A DNA stretch of 42,711 nt from Syntrophobacteraceae bacterium (GTDB lineage: Bacteria > Desulfobacterota > Syntrophobacteria > Syntrophobacterales > Syntrophobacteraceae). Position 1 is the first letter of the stretch. The number at the start of each line of letters is the position of its first letter. The notes under the pieces are model-generated. The model made no database searches and was not told where the DNA came from. It saw only the letters and a program-made list of their open reading frames with translations. Below, one piece after another: positions 7,426-15,871 of this stretch. The position numbers and the translations under genes are program-made. The stretch covers positions 1 to 42,711 of the forward strand of contig JABUEY010000017.1 of assembly GCA_013314815.1 (NCBI GenBank). The letters run 5' to 3'.

Positions 7426-8562
7426 TCAGACCAGCCTTTTCTTGAAGGCGACGTTGGCCGCGGCGAACACGACCGCCCCGAAAATCGTGAGAAAGAGTGC
7501 TTCGATGGCCAGGATTTCCAGGCCGACTCCCTTGAGATAGATGCCTTTGAGTATGGTGATGAGGTACCGGGCGGGGATGACGTGTGTCATGACCTGCAGC
7601 GCCTGGGGCATGTTGCTGATGGCGTATACGAATCCGGACAGGAGAAAGGAGGGAAGGAAGGTGAGGGTCATGGCCAGTTGAGTGGCGAGCAACTGGTTCC
7701 TGGTAACGATGCTCACGAGCATCCCCATGGACAATGCCCCGGCAAGAAAGACGGATGCCATGACGAAAAGCAGTGCGACACTGCCGCGCAGCGGGACTTC
7801 AAACAGGAATTCCCCCATGACCACGGCCACAAACACGTCGAACAGGCCGATCACGAAGTAGGGAATCATCTTTCCCAGGATCAGTTCGTTGCCTCTCACC
7901 GGGGTGGAAATGAGCTGCTCCATGCTGCCGCTTTCCCACTCGCGGGCCACGGTGGTCGAGGTGAGCATGGCGGCAATGATCATCATGATGACCACTATGA
8001 GTCCCGGGACGATATAGTTCCTGCCTTCCATGTCCGCATTGAACCATACCCGGTGGCGAAGGTCGAGAGGCTCACTCGCTTGAGGTCCTGGAATCGTCTG
8101 GTTTCGGCGCAGCGTAACGTGCCGGGAGAACGACTGTGCGACTGCGCCGGCGTATCCGAGGGCGATGGTGGCGGTGTTGGAATCGCTGCCGTCCAGGATG
8201 AACTGGACCGATACGGGACGCCCGGATTCGATGCGTGAGGCAAAATCAACCGGAACGATGATGGCCGCCTGCACGGATGCGGTATCGATGGCGCGCTCCA
8301 CTGCAGAGTACCCGGTGACGAATTCCCGGATGGAGAAATAGCGCGACCCGTCAAAGCGGCTGATGAACTCCCTGCTCACATGAGAACGGCTCTGGTCCCA
8401 GACGGCTACGGGGATATTGTCTACGTCGAGGGTCAGGGCATAGCCGAAAAGGATGAGCATGAGCATGGGGATGGCGATGGACATGCCGAGGCTTCTCGGG
8501 TCGCGCAGGATATGAAGAAATTCCTTCCGGGCGATGGCCAGGACGCGAGAAGTCTTTACCAC
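7426..8562 (-). CDS. ABC-2 type transporter permease (YbhS-like)
   Basis: About 378 residues from GTG 8562, which has AGGAAGG 8 nt upstream; the frame can extend to GTG 8652, but that adds 30 unconserved residues. It starts with VLAIARKEFLHILRDPRSL and a first helix (SIAIPMLMLILFGYALTL), has a long extracytoplasmic domain, and then five C-terminal helices with the ESGSMEQLISTPV coupling motif. It is clearly paralogous to the downstream permease and of equal length, so the two likely form the membrane part of one ABC-2 exporter. An ATPase and a membrane-fusion protein, normally just upstream in ybhGFSR-type operons, are absent here. Confidence 0.9.
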   Translation of the reverse strand: MVKTSRVLAIARKEFLHILRDPRSLGMSIAIPMLMLILFGYALTLDVDNIPVAVWDQSRSHVSREFISRFDGSRYFSIREFVTGYSAVERAIDTASVQAAIIVPVDFASRIESGRPVSVQFILDGSDSNTATIALGYAGAVAQSFSRHVTLRRNQTIPGPQASEPLDLRHRVWFNADMEGRNYIVPGLIVVIMMIIAAMLTSTTVAREWESGSMEQLISTPVRGNELILGKMIPYFVIGLFDVFVAVVMGEFLFEVPLRGSVALLFVMASVFLAGALSMGMLVSIVTRNQLLATQLAMTLTFLPSFLLSGFVYAISNMPQALQVMTHVIPARYLITILKGIYLKGVGLEILAIEALFLTIFGAVVFAAANVAFKKRLV

Positions 8563-8907
8563 TCTCGATGCCTTCCTGAAAAGTATGGAAAGAAAAGGAT
8601 CCGGTGGCAACAGATGCCATTCATCCACGGAAGGCAGAGTAACATGAAGCACCCTCCGTCATGCACAAAAAAACAACTCATCCACATGAGGAGCATCCCG
8701 GGGGCCCCGCCTTGTCCACCCTTTACTGCCGTTGTCAGGTGCTCGTTTTCCGTAAGGGCTGTCGGAATAAAGGCTCGAAGGCCGCCGCGGACGGATCAGA
8801 TACGGTCGGGCCTGTCGTCGGCTTTCATGAATGGTTTGATCCTGATCGAAAAAGTGTTAATCTTTTTTGTTACAAAATCTGCTGATGAAAGGAATCCGCC
8901 CGACACG
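8563..8907. other. Divergent intergenic region with a possible tsaD promoter
   Basis: About 345 bp between the permease operon and tsaD. On the plus strand TTGATC (8836-8841) and TAATCT (8858-8863) are spaced 16 nt, a weak sigma-70 match about 45 nt before the tsaD start. I see no gene or repeat. Confidence 0.35.
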
Positions 8908-9918
8908 ATGCTGGTACTGGGTATTGAAAGTTCCTGCGACGAAACCGCTGCAGCGGTAGTCGAAAATGGAAGGCGCATCCTGTCCGATGTGATCGCAAGC
9001 CAGGTGGCCGTGCACGAACCATACGGAGGCGTGGTTCCCGAACTGGCGTCCAGAAAGCACGTGGAAACCATCCTTCCCGTGATTGACCAGGCTCTTCGTG
9101 AGGCCGGGATTACCGCCAGCGGACTCGATGCCGTCGCCGTGACTCGGGGCCCGGGCCTCATCGGTGCGCTGCTTGTGGGATTGAGTGCGGCGAAGGCCAT
9201 GGCCTATGCGCTCAATAAGCCGCTCATCGCGGTCAATCACCTGGAAGGGCACATGCAGGCGGCTTTCATCGAGGGAGAAGAAATGGACAGGCCGTGCGTA
9301 TGCCTGGTAGTCTCGGGAGGGCATACGGCGTTGTATCGTGTCGAACCCGACGGGAGCAGCAGTCTTCTCGGATCGACACGGGACGACGCAGCCGGGGAGG
9401 CCTTTGACAAGGTCGCCAAGTTGCTGAACCTCGGGTATCCGGGTGGAGCAGTCATCGACGCTCTGTCGGCGAAGGGAGACCCGGGCGCCCATGCCTTCCC
9501 GCGCGCCTTTATGGATTCCGATTCACTCGAGTTCAGCTTCAGTGGCATAAAGACCGCCGTTGCCCATTTCGTCCGCCGGTTCGGCCCTCCTTCATCCTCC
9601 GAAATATACCGCATCGAAGACCTGGTTGCCTCGTTTCAGGAAGCGATCGTGGATGTCCTTGTGAGCAAGACGATCAAGGCCGCAAACCGGTGCAAACTTC
9701 GAGACATTGCCGTTGTGGGTGGAGTCGCGGCCAATCGGCGCCTGAGACAAAGACTGTCCGAGGAGGCTGCCAGGCTTCAGCTGAACATCCATCTTCCTTC
9801 CATGAGATTCTGCACGGACAACGCCGTGATGATCGCCGCCGCAGCATATTTCAACTGGAAGAGATCCGGGTTTTGCCCGGATCTCTTCGAACTGGATGCA
9901 TTGTCGAGGTGGTTCTGA
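8908..9918 (+). CDS. tsaD: tRNA N6-adenosine threonylcarbamoyltransferase TsaD
   Basis: 336 residues from ATG 8908 (AAAGGAA upstream, spacing rather long). The start MLVLGIESSCDETAAAVV is the standard TsaD N-terminus. ELASRKH, then NHLEGHMQAAF (metal-binding His pair), VSGGHT and FSFSGIKTA are all present, so the ASKHA-fold ATPase core is intact and full length. TsaD transfers threonylcarbamoyl from TC-AMP to A37 of ANN-decoding tRNAs, working with TsaB and TsaE in the cytosol; those partners are not in this window. It is followed after 3 nt by rsmA, so translation of the two is probably linked. A longer frame reaches back to 8380 but has no TsaD homology. Confidence 0.97.
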   Translation: MLVLGIESSCDETAAAVVENGRRILSDVIASQVAVHEPYGGVVPELASRKHVETILPVIDQALREAGITASGLDAVAVTRGPGLIGALLVGLSAAKAMAYALNKPLIAVNHLEGHMQAAFIEGEEMDRPCVCLVVSGGHTALYRVEPDGSSSLLGSTRDDAAGEAFDKVAKLLNLGYPGGAVIDALSAKGDPGAHAFPRAFMDSDSLEFSFSGIKTAVAHFVRRFGPPSSSEIYRIEDLVASFQEAIVDVLVSKTIKAANRCKLRDIAVVGGVAANRRLRQRLSEEAARLQLNIHLPSMRFCTDNAVMIAAAAYFNWKRSGFCPDLFELDALSRWF

Positions 9919-9921
9919 TCC

Positions 9922-10770
9922 ATGCTTCTTACTCCCGGACAGTACTTCCGCCTGCAGGGAAGGAAACCGCGAAAGCGTTTCGGCCAGCATTTCCTGTCCC
10001 AGTCCGGGACCGCGGAAAAGATCGTGGCGAGTGCCGACCTCGATCAGAACGATGTTGCGGTGGAGGTGGGCCCGGGCCTTGGAGCCCTGACCCGGCACAT
10101 CCTGCACAGGGTAAACCGCCTCCATCTCGTAGAACTCGACCGGGACCTGGCGGGCTACCTGAAGGAGAACCTGGAACCCGGTAACTGCAGGGTCGAAGTC
10201 CATCAACAGGATGTCATGACATTTGACTTCAGCTCCCTGAGCCGGCGCGAAGGCAGGCGCATGGTCCTCCTGGGAAACCTTCCCTACAACATCAGCTCTC
10301 CTCTTCTCTTTCACATCCTTTCGTCGGGGCCGGCCGTAAAAAGGGCCGTGTTCATGGTGCAAAGGGAAGTGGGGGAGCGCATTGCCGCGGAAGCGGGAGG
10401 AAAAGACTACGGCGTCCTGTCGGTACTCCTGGGGATCTGTTCCACGGTACGCCCTTTGTTTACCGTTGACCCGAGCCAGTTTTACCCTCCCCCCAGGGTA
10501 GATTCCCTCGTGGTTCGGATCGACTTTCCCGATGAACCGCCGGCGGTGGGTCTTTTTTTCGACTTTCTTCGCAGGCTGGTCAGTGTCTCCTTTCAGAAAA
10601 GGAGAAAGACTCTGCAAAACAGCCTGAAAGGCTCGGGGTGGTTCCAGGCGGAAGTACTCGATGAAGCATTCAGGGCATGCGGGATCGACCCGAGAAGACG
10701 TCCGGAGACACTCAGGCCCGAGGAGTTCCTGAAGCTGGCCGAGTTCCTTTACCGACGGGGGAAAAGATGA
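9922..10770 (+). CDS. rsmA: 16S rRNA adenine dimethyltransferase RsmA (KsgA)
   Basis: 282 residues from ATG 9922. Hallmarks are RKRFGQHFL near the N-terminus, the SAM-binding EVGPGLGALT, the acidic HLVELDRDL and the catalytic GNLPYNISSPLL (NLPY). A C-terminal PPPRVDSLVVRI and FQKRRKTLQNSL complete the fold. The enzyme dimethylates two adjacent adenines in helix 45 of 16S rRNA late in small-subunit assembly. It starts 3 nt after tsaD and ends in an ATGA overlap with the molybdopterin oxidoreductase gene, so the three are probably one transcript although the last has an unrelated job. Confidence 0.96.
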   Translation: MLLTPGQYFRLQGRKPRKRFGQHFLSQSGTAEKIVASADLDQNDVAVEVGPGLGALTRHILHRVNRLHLVELDRDLAGYLKENLEPGNCRVEVHQQDVMTFDFSSLSRREGRRMVLLGNLPYNISSPLLFHILSSGPAVKRAVFMVQREVGERIAAEAGGKDYGVLSVLLGICSTVRPLFTVDPSQFYPPPRVDSLVVRIDFPDEPPAVGLFFDFLRRLVSVSFQKRRKTLQNSLKGSGWFQAEVLDEAFRACGIDPRRRPETLRPEEFLKLAEFLYRRGKR

Positions 10771-12851
10771 CTGCGAACTGGATCAGGACTCATTGCTCCC
10801 GTTTCGACCACGGGGGCTGTGGAATGAAGGTGCGGGTACTGGACGGGAGGGTTGTCGAGATCAGGCCGGATTCCACCGATCCTTTCAGCCGAGGCTGGTC
10901 GTGTGTCAAGGGCATGGCGGCGATCGAGCGTCTTTACGGAGCTCGAAGGCTTACAAGGCCTCTGAAGAGAAGGGGAGTTCGCGGGGGTGGGAAGTGGGAA
11001 CCGGTGTCCTGGGATGAGGCACTGGATTTGCTCACCGTTCGCTTCAAAGATACGATCGCCCGCTTTGGTCCGGAAGGAATCGCGTTCGCCCAGGGGGCTC
11101 CCAGGGGCCTCGAGTTCTTTCTCCTTCTTCGCCTGGCCAATCTGCTCAACACTCCGAACACAGCCGCGGCTCAGCACATATGCCATATGCCCCGGGAACA
11201 GATGGCCATGGTCACATGCGGCTTTTTCCCTGTGGCGGACCTGGATGGACCTTCCCGCTGCGCGCTGGTATGGGGAAGCAATCCACTGAATACGAACGAG
11301 GAAGGCGTACTGGGTGGAAACCTCATGCGCTGCATCCTTGGCGGTGCGGCACTCATCGTGGTGGATCCCCTGAGGACGGAACTGGCTCAAAGAGCGGACG
11401 TGTGGCTGCGGGTCAGGCCCGGGACCGACGACCTGCTGGCCCTCGGGTTTCTTCACCTTGTGATCGAAGAGAACCTTTACGACCGGGATTTCGTCCGGGA
11501 TTGGACAACCGGCTTCGACGATCTGCGCAAGGCCGTAAAGCCCTACTCCCCGGAACGCGTATCCCGGGGCACCTGGATATCGAAGGAAGAACTGGTGCGG
11601 GCCGTCCGCCTTTACAGTGAATCGAAACCCGCCCTCATCCAGTGGGGAAATGCCATCGAACACAGCATCAACAGCTCCCAGACGTGCAGGAGCCTGGTGC
11701 TGCTCATGGCTCTCACCGGGAACCTCGAAGTCCCCGGAGGCAACATTCGTGCCCGGGCACCCGAACTGCAGAAACTCTCGGAATTCATCTGCCTGGACCG
11801 CTTCCCGGACAGAAGCCAAAAGCTCATCAACCGCCGCTACGGCCTGATCCCGAGGCTGCTTACCGTCCCCAACTGGATGCTTGTCCAGGCGATCCTGGAT
11901 CAATCTCCGTACCCGGTGCGAGGCCTGTATGCCCAGGGCACCAATCCACTGGTGAGCTGCGCTTCATCGGATAAGGTCTTTCGAGCCCTGTCCCGGCTCG
12001 ATTTTCTTGCCGTCGCCGATATTGTGATGACTCCCACGGCAGCCATGGCCGATCTCGTGCTTCCCGCGGCCACTCACCTGGAATTCAACGACATCGGCCA
12101 CTACGGCCTGCCTCATGGCATTGTGTTCGCCCGGCCCAAGGCTGTCGAGCCTCGATGCGAATGCAGGGCGGATATGAAGATCTTGAACGAATGGGGAAGG
12201 AGGATGGGGTTCGAGCCGTTCTTCCCGGATGATCCCGAACAGATCCTGGATGAATTGCTCGCTCCCTCGGGCCTCGACTACCGTGGTTTCGTCGAAAAAG
12301 GTATGCTCAGAGGCAGAAAAACCTACCGGACCTATGAAGAGAAGGGGTTCACGACGCCCGGAGGAAAGGTCGAATGCCGCTCCTCCCTTCTCGAAAAATG
12401 GGGCCATAATCCCCTGCCGTCCGCCACAGATCCCGTTCCCCTGTCCGGCGACTTCCCGTTCCTGCTCACCAGTTCCAAACCCAAGAATTTCTTCCATTCT
12501 GGCTACAGGCACCTCGATATGCTTCGAGCACGGCATCCCGGCCCGCGCACGCTGATCCATCCCGAAACGGCGCGAGCCCTGGGAATAAAGGAAGGCGACA
12601 GCGTTCGCGTGGTAACGGCTTCGGGATCCATGGTCCAGGAGGTGCTGCTGTCCGGGGGAATCGACCCGCGGGTTGTGTACGCCGATTACGGCTGGTGGTT
12701 TCCCGAAGAAGAGGAAAAGGATCTGTTCGGCCGACGCAAATCCAACATCAATTGCCTGACGACTTTCGATGGCCCGTTTGACCCGGTCCTGGGCACGACT
12801 CAAATGAGAGCACTGCCCTGCAGGATCGAAAAATGCGTGCAGGGCGAATAG
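10767..12851 (+). CDS. Molybdopterin-dependent oxidoreductase (DMSO reductase superfamily) with atypical Fe-S motif
   Basis: 694 residues from ATG 10767, overlapping the rsmA stop (ATGA). The N-terminus carries an Fe-S motif, HCSRFDHGGCG, then 27 residues to GWSCVKG. The usual C-x2-C-x3-C-x27-C is therefore C-x3-D-x3-C-x27-C, with Asp where the second Cys is expected. WEPVSWDEALDLL, the CHMPREQ region, VWGSNPLNTNEEG, WGNAIEHSINSSQT and the C-terminal molydop-binding domain (HPETARALGIKEGDSVRV, YGWWFPEE) follow the superfamily order. No twin-Arg signal is seen, so it is probably cytoplasmic. No small subunit or membrane anchor lies beside it. The substrate cannot be named; this clade holds many uncharacterised enzymes in anaerobes. 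Confidence 0.9.
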   Translation: MTANWIRTHCSRFDHGGCGMKVRVLDGRVVEIRPDSTDPFSRGWSCVKGMAAIERLYGARRLTRPLKRRGVRGGGKWEPVSWDEALDLLTVRFKDTIARFGPEGIAFAQGAPRGLEFFLLLRLANLLNTPNTAAAQHICHMPREQMAMVTCGFFPVADLDGPSRCALVWGSNPLNTNEEGVLGGNLMRCILGGAALIVVDPLRTELAQRADVWLRVRPGTDDLLALGFLHLVIEENLYDRDFVRDWTTGFDDLRKAVKPYSPERVSRGTWISKEELVRAVRLYSESKPALIQWGNAIEHSINSSQTCRSLVLLMALTGNLEVPGGNIRARAPELQKLSEFICLDRFPDRSQKLINRRYGLIPRLLTVPNWMLVQAILDQSPYPVRGLYAQGTNPLVSCASSDKVFRALSRLDFLAVADIVMTPTAAMADLVLPAATHLEFNDIGHYGLPHGIVFARPKAVEPRCECRADMKILNEWGRRMGFEPFFPDDPEQILDELLAPSGLDYRGFVEKGMLRGRKTYRTYEEKGFTTPGGKVECRSSLLEKWGHNPLPSATDPVPLSGDFPFLLTSSKPKNFFHSGYRHLDMLRARHPGPRTLIHPETARALGIKEGDSVRVVTASGSMVQEVLLSGGIDPRVVYADYGWWFPEEEEKDLFGRRKSNINCLTTFDGPFDPVLGTTQMRALPCRIEKCVQGE

Positions 12852-13090
12852 AATCTGTTTCTCCGTCAATCCTTCTGCTTCCAGGCAAGAAAGGATGCCG
12901 GGAGTCTCTTCGGCCGGCAGGAAATCTTCAGGGAAGCTTGAAAGTTCGCGTGGTTGTGGTAGACTCCGACGTCATTTCATTGAATGGAATCTTTGCAGGG
13001 GCTATACTGCATCGTTTGCAGATCATGCGGGCCCGTCGTGGTCTCGGGCTGGCGGGCGGGCGGGTGGAGTCCGCCGGAAGATTGAAGGAC
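12852..13090 (+). other. Leader region of the lipid cluster
   Basis: About 240 bp between the oxidoreductase and the reductase gene at 13091. It holds the promoter at 12980-13008 and a GC-rich leader of about 75 nt containing a GGCGGGCGGGCGGG run near 13050. No gene is seen. Confidence 0.5.
12980..13008 (+). promoter_or_regulatory. Strong sigma-70-type promoter of the lipid cluster
   Basis: TTGAAT (12980-12985), a spacer of exactly 17 nt, and TATACT (13003-13008). It lies about 80 nt before the first gene of the ten-gene lipid cluster and is the best promoter match I found in the window. It implies the cluster has its own transcription start rather than reading through from rsmA and the oxidoreductase. 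Confidence 0.6.
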
Positions 13091-13870
13091 ATGGACAAGT
13101 TGCCTTTTGAAAACAGGACGGCTCTCATCACGGGCAGTTCCCGCGGGATCGGACGCTCCATCGCGCTGAGTTTCGCTCGACACGGCGCAGACATCGTGGT
13201 GAATCATCACAGGCAGGGGGGATCCTCCGAGGCCGGGGCGAAACAGCTCTGCGACGAAGTGAGGGCTCTCGGGCGGCGCGCATTCGTCGTTCGAGCCGAT
13301 ATCTCGGTCAAGGACTCAGTGAAGGGGCTTTTCGAAGAGACAAAAAGAGAATTCGACCGACTGGATTTCCTTATCCTCAACGCGGCCCGGGCGCCTTTCA
13401 AACCCATTGAAAGGCTTCTCGAAAGGGAGTTGAGGCAGCTGGTCGAAACCAACTATCTGGGAAACATATTCTGCATCCAGGCGGCACTCCCTCTGCTCGA
13501 GAAGACTCAAGGAAAAATCGTATTCATATCGAGTCTCGGAAGCCGTTTCTACAATCCGGCGTATCCTCTCGGAAGCATGAAAGCGGCCATGGAATCGGTG
13601 GTAAGAGACACCGCCGAGAGCCTGGGCGGGAGGGGGATTTCCGTCAATGGAGTCTGTGCGGGGATAGTGAAGACCGATTCTTTCAAGGTATTGAGGCAGT
13701 ACATGGAGGAGATCGATCGCATGCCCGAGGGGCTTTTCGTGGAACCCGAAGAGGTTGCGGATGTGGTGATGTTCTTGTGTTCCCCGGCCGGCAGAGGAAT
13801 CCGGGGGCAGACCCTGGTGGTCGACCGGGGGCTGAGCAACAGCCTGTACCGGTCCGTGGCCGTGAAATAG
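13091..13870 (+). CDS. FabL-like enoyl-ACP reductase (SDR family)
   Basis: 259 residues from ATG 13091 (GAAGGA just upstream). It is a short-chain dehydrogenase with the NAD(P)-binding ALITGSSRGIGRSIA and the NAA motif (ILNAARAP). The catalytic region reads ISSLGSRFYNPAYPLGSMK. By eye this resembles Bacillus FabL (ISSLGS, then VGVSKAALE, and IRGQTIIVDGG) more than FabG. Tyr158 and Lys164 are five residues apart, one fewer than the Y-x6-K of FabL and FabI and two more than the YxxxK of FabG. The C-terminus has IRGQTLVVDRG. It probably reduces the enoyl thioester in the cluster's chain-elongation cycle. A ketoreductase role cannot be excluded. Confidence 0.8.
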   Translation: MDKLPFENRTALITGSSRGIGRSIALSFARHGADIVVNHHRQGGSSEAGAKQLCDEVRALGRRAFVVRADISVKDSVKGLFEETKREFDRLDFLILNAARAPFKPIERLLERELRQLVETNYLGNIFCIQAALPLLEKTQGKIVFISSLGSRFYNPAYPLGSMKAAMESVVRDTAESLGGRGISVNGVCAGIVKTDSFKVLRQYMEEIDRMPEGLFVEPEEVADVVMFLCSPAGRGIRGQTLVVDRGLSNSLYRSVAVK

Positions 13871-13907
13871 AGTTCCGATATCCAGACAATAAATGAAGGC
13901 GAGGCGA

Positions 13908-14471
13908 ATGAAGCAGTCGATCATACCCGAGGAAAAGGTGGTTGAAGAGGTGAATAAGGCCATCGTGGAAGGCCTGGACATCAAGGAAGGGAGCGTTGCA
14001 CCCGACAGTTCTCTTATCAGGGATCTGGGCGCCGAGTCCCTGGATTTTCTCGATATCAATTACCGGCTCGAACAGACATTCGGAATAAAACTGGCGCGCC
14101 ATTCCATCCTCGAACACATGGAAGAGATGTTCGGCGAAGAATCGGCCATTGACGAAAACGGCCGGCTGACGGAGAAGGCGGCCGCCATGCTCCGCAGGCG
14201 GTTCGGTGATGGGGGGGCATCCCTGGAGCCGGGGATGGACATCGATGAAGTGCCGGCCATCGTGACGGTGCGGTCCATCGTGGACGGAGTCCTGCACGTT
14301 CTGGACAGCCTTCCTGACAAGTGCACATCCTGCGGTGCATCCGCATGGACTCCCGAAGACGGCAGCCGGATCAAGTGTGGATCCTGCGGGGAATACGCGG
14401 TTTTCACCAACGGCGATGACCTGGTCAGGGAGTGGCTCCAAGAGATGCAGGAAGAGGAGAAGATCTTCTAG
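13908..14471 (+). CDS. Acyl carrier protein fused to a C-terminal zinc ribbon
   Basis: 187 residues from ATG 13908, which has AAGGCGAGG 3 nt upstream; ATG 13893 is an alternative. Residues 5-75 form an acyl carrier domain with the phosphopantetheine site DLGAESLDFLD (Ser44). A linker of about 60 residues is followed near 137-163 by CTSCG, 12 to 14 residues, and CGSCG, a C-x2-C-x14-C-x2-C zinc-ribbon pattern. An acidic tail (QEMQEEEKIF) ends it. Ordinary AcpP is about 80 residues, so this is more than twice the usual length. It should carry growing chains for the surrounding ketosynthases. The zinc ribbon may dock a partner enzyme. Confidence 0.85.
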   Translation: MKQSIIPEEKVVEEVNKAIVEGLDIKEGSVAPDSSLIRDLGAESLDFLDINYRLEQTFGIKLARHSILEHMEEMFGEESAIDENGRLTEKAAAMLRRRFGDGGASLEPGMDIDEVPAIVTVRSIVDGVLHVLDSLPDKCTSCGASAWTPEDGSRIKCGSCGEYAVFTNGDDLVREWLQEMQEEEKIF

Positions 14472-14557
14472 TTCGACGGGGAGCCAGTGCGGGCAGGGAG
14501 ATCTTTGTCGATCGTCCGGATTTGCATGGAATTCCCTGATCCCCTGGCGGGGAAACC

Positions 14558-15856
14558 ATGAAAAAAAGAAGCAAGCGAAGAGTGGTGGTCACCGGCTACG
14601 GAATGGTCACTCCTCTTGGAAGGAACAGCCGGGAAACCTTCGATCACGCCGCCGCCGGCGAGTCGGGTATCAGTACCATAAAATCGTTCGACACCTCCGG
14701 ACTTCCATGCACCATAGGAGGGGAGGTGGACGATCGCTGGGTGGCCGATTCCTCGCATCTTCTCGCTCGAGGCCTTGAAAAATGTTCGTCCAGGGGTCTC
14801 AAGTTGATGCTGATGGCCGCTTCTGAAGCGGCTGAGACGGCGGGACTCGACAAGCTGACGGACCGGGGAAGGATCGGAGTCAGCCTCGGGTACCATGGCG
14901 AGAGCCCGTCCATCGAGGACGTGATCCTTTTCAACCGTTTCCATGACGGCGGGGGAACCTGGGACATCGGCGAACTCAGGAAGAATATTTCCTATTCCTA
15001 TTTCAACTTCTTCAGGAGAAAGCCCGATGTGGCAACGTCTCTGCTCTCGATGGCCTTCGACTGCAGAGGCAGCAACCTTTCCATAGTCTCGGCCTGCGCG
15101 GCGGGCACCCAGGCCATCGGGGAGGCCTTCAAGATCATCGGGTCGGGGAAATGCGATGCAATGCTTGCCGGCGGATGCGAGGCTTCCTTGAATTTTCTCG
15201 GCTTCCTGGGTTTTGTCCTGATCCGGGCACTTTCCGAGAAACATACCGAGCCCCGGAAAGCCTCGCGCCCGTTTGACCGGAAAAGAAACGGCTTCATCAT
15301 GTCCGAAGGCGCCGGATGTGTCGTTCTCGAGGACCTCGATCATGCACGGGCCAGAGGTGCGGCGGTTTTCGGAGAGGTTCTCGGGTATGGTTCGTCGGCG
15401 GATGCCTACCGCATCACGGACATTCACCCGAAGGGGGACGGTGCCGTTCTGGCCATGAAATCGGCGCTGTCGGACGCGTCTCTCGATCCGGGGCAGGTCG
15501 ACTATATCAATGCGCACGGTACCTCCACCACACAAAACGACCTCGTCGAAACCCTGGCAATCAAGAGAGTATTCGAGGACCGGGCGAAGCGGGTACCCGT
15601 CAGTTCCAACAAGTCCATGATCGGCCACCCCATCGCCGCCGCAGGGGCGATCGAATTCATCCTGACCCTGATGGGCATCAACAGGTCTCTTCTGCTTCCC
15701 ACCATCAATTATGAATACCCTGACCCGAAGTGTGACCTGGACTACGTGCCCAATGTAGCCAGGAAGCAAGAGCACGGAATCGCCCTTACCAATTCGTTCG
15801 GATTCGGCGGGCAGAACGCATGCCTTTGCCTGGGTGCATACAAGGAAGATCGATAA
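14558..15856 (+). CDS. Beta-ketoacyl-ACP synthase, intact KS (FabF-like)
   Basis: 432 residues from ATG 14558 (GGCGGGGAA upstream). Thiolase-fold ketosynthase with a full Cys-His-His set: Cys180 in VSACAAGTQ, His320 in NAHGTST, His357 in SMIGHPIA, and a C-terminal NSFGFGGQNA. FabF-type length. It condenses malonyl-ACP with an acyl-ACP. The N-terminus RRVVVTGYGMVTPLG is canonical. It follows the zinc-ribbon ACP by 86 nt and is followed 15 nt later by a ketosynthase homologue lacking the Cys, a KS/chain-length-factor-like order. It shares more motifs with the ketosynthase at 17633 (both have GYGSS-x-DAYR and DPKCDLDYVPNV or a near copy), so these two are recent paralogues. Confidence 0.92.
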   Translation: MKKRSKRRVVVTGYGMVTPLGRNSRETFDHAAAGESGISTIKSFDTSGLPCTIGGEVDDRWVADSSHLLARGLEKCSSRGLKLMLMAASEAAETAGLDKLTDRGRIGVSLGYHGESPSIEDVILFNRFHDGGGTWDIGELRKNISYSYFNFFRRKPDVATSLLSMAFDCRGSNLSIVSACAAGTQAIGEAFKIIGSGKCDAMLAGGCEASLNFLGFLGFVLIRALSEKHTEPRKASRPFDRKRNGFIMSEGAGCVVLEDLDHARARGAAVFGEVLGYGSSADAYRITDIHPKGDGAVLAMKSALSDASLDPGQVDYINAHGTSTTQNDLVETLAIKRVFEDRAKRVPVSSNKSMIGHPIAAAGAIEFILTLMGINRSLLLPTINYEYPDPKCDLDYVPNVARKQEHGIALTNSFGFGGQNACLCLGAYKEDR

Positions 15857-15871
15857 AGCCGTCGACATCGA

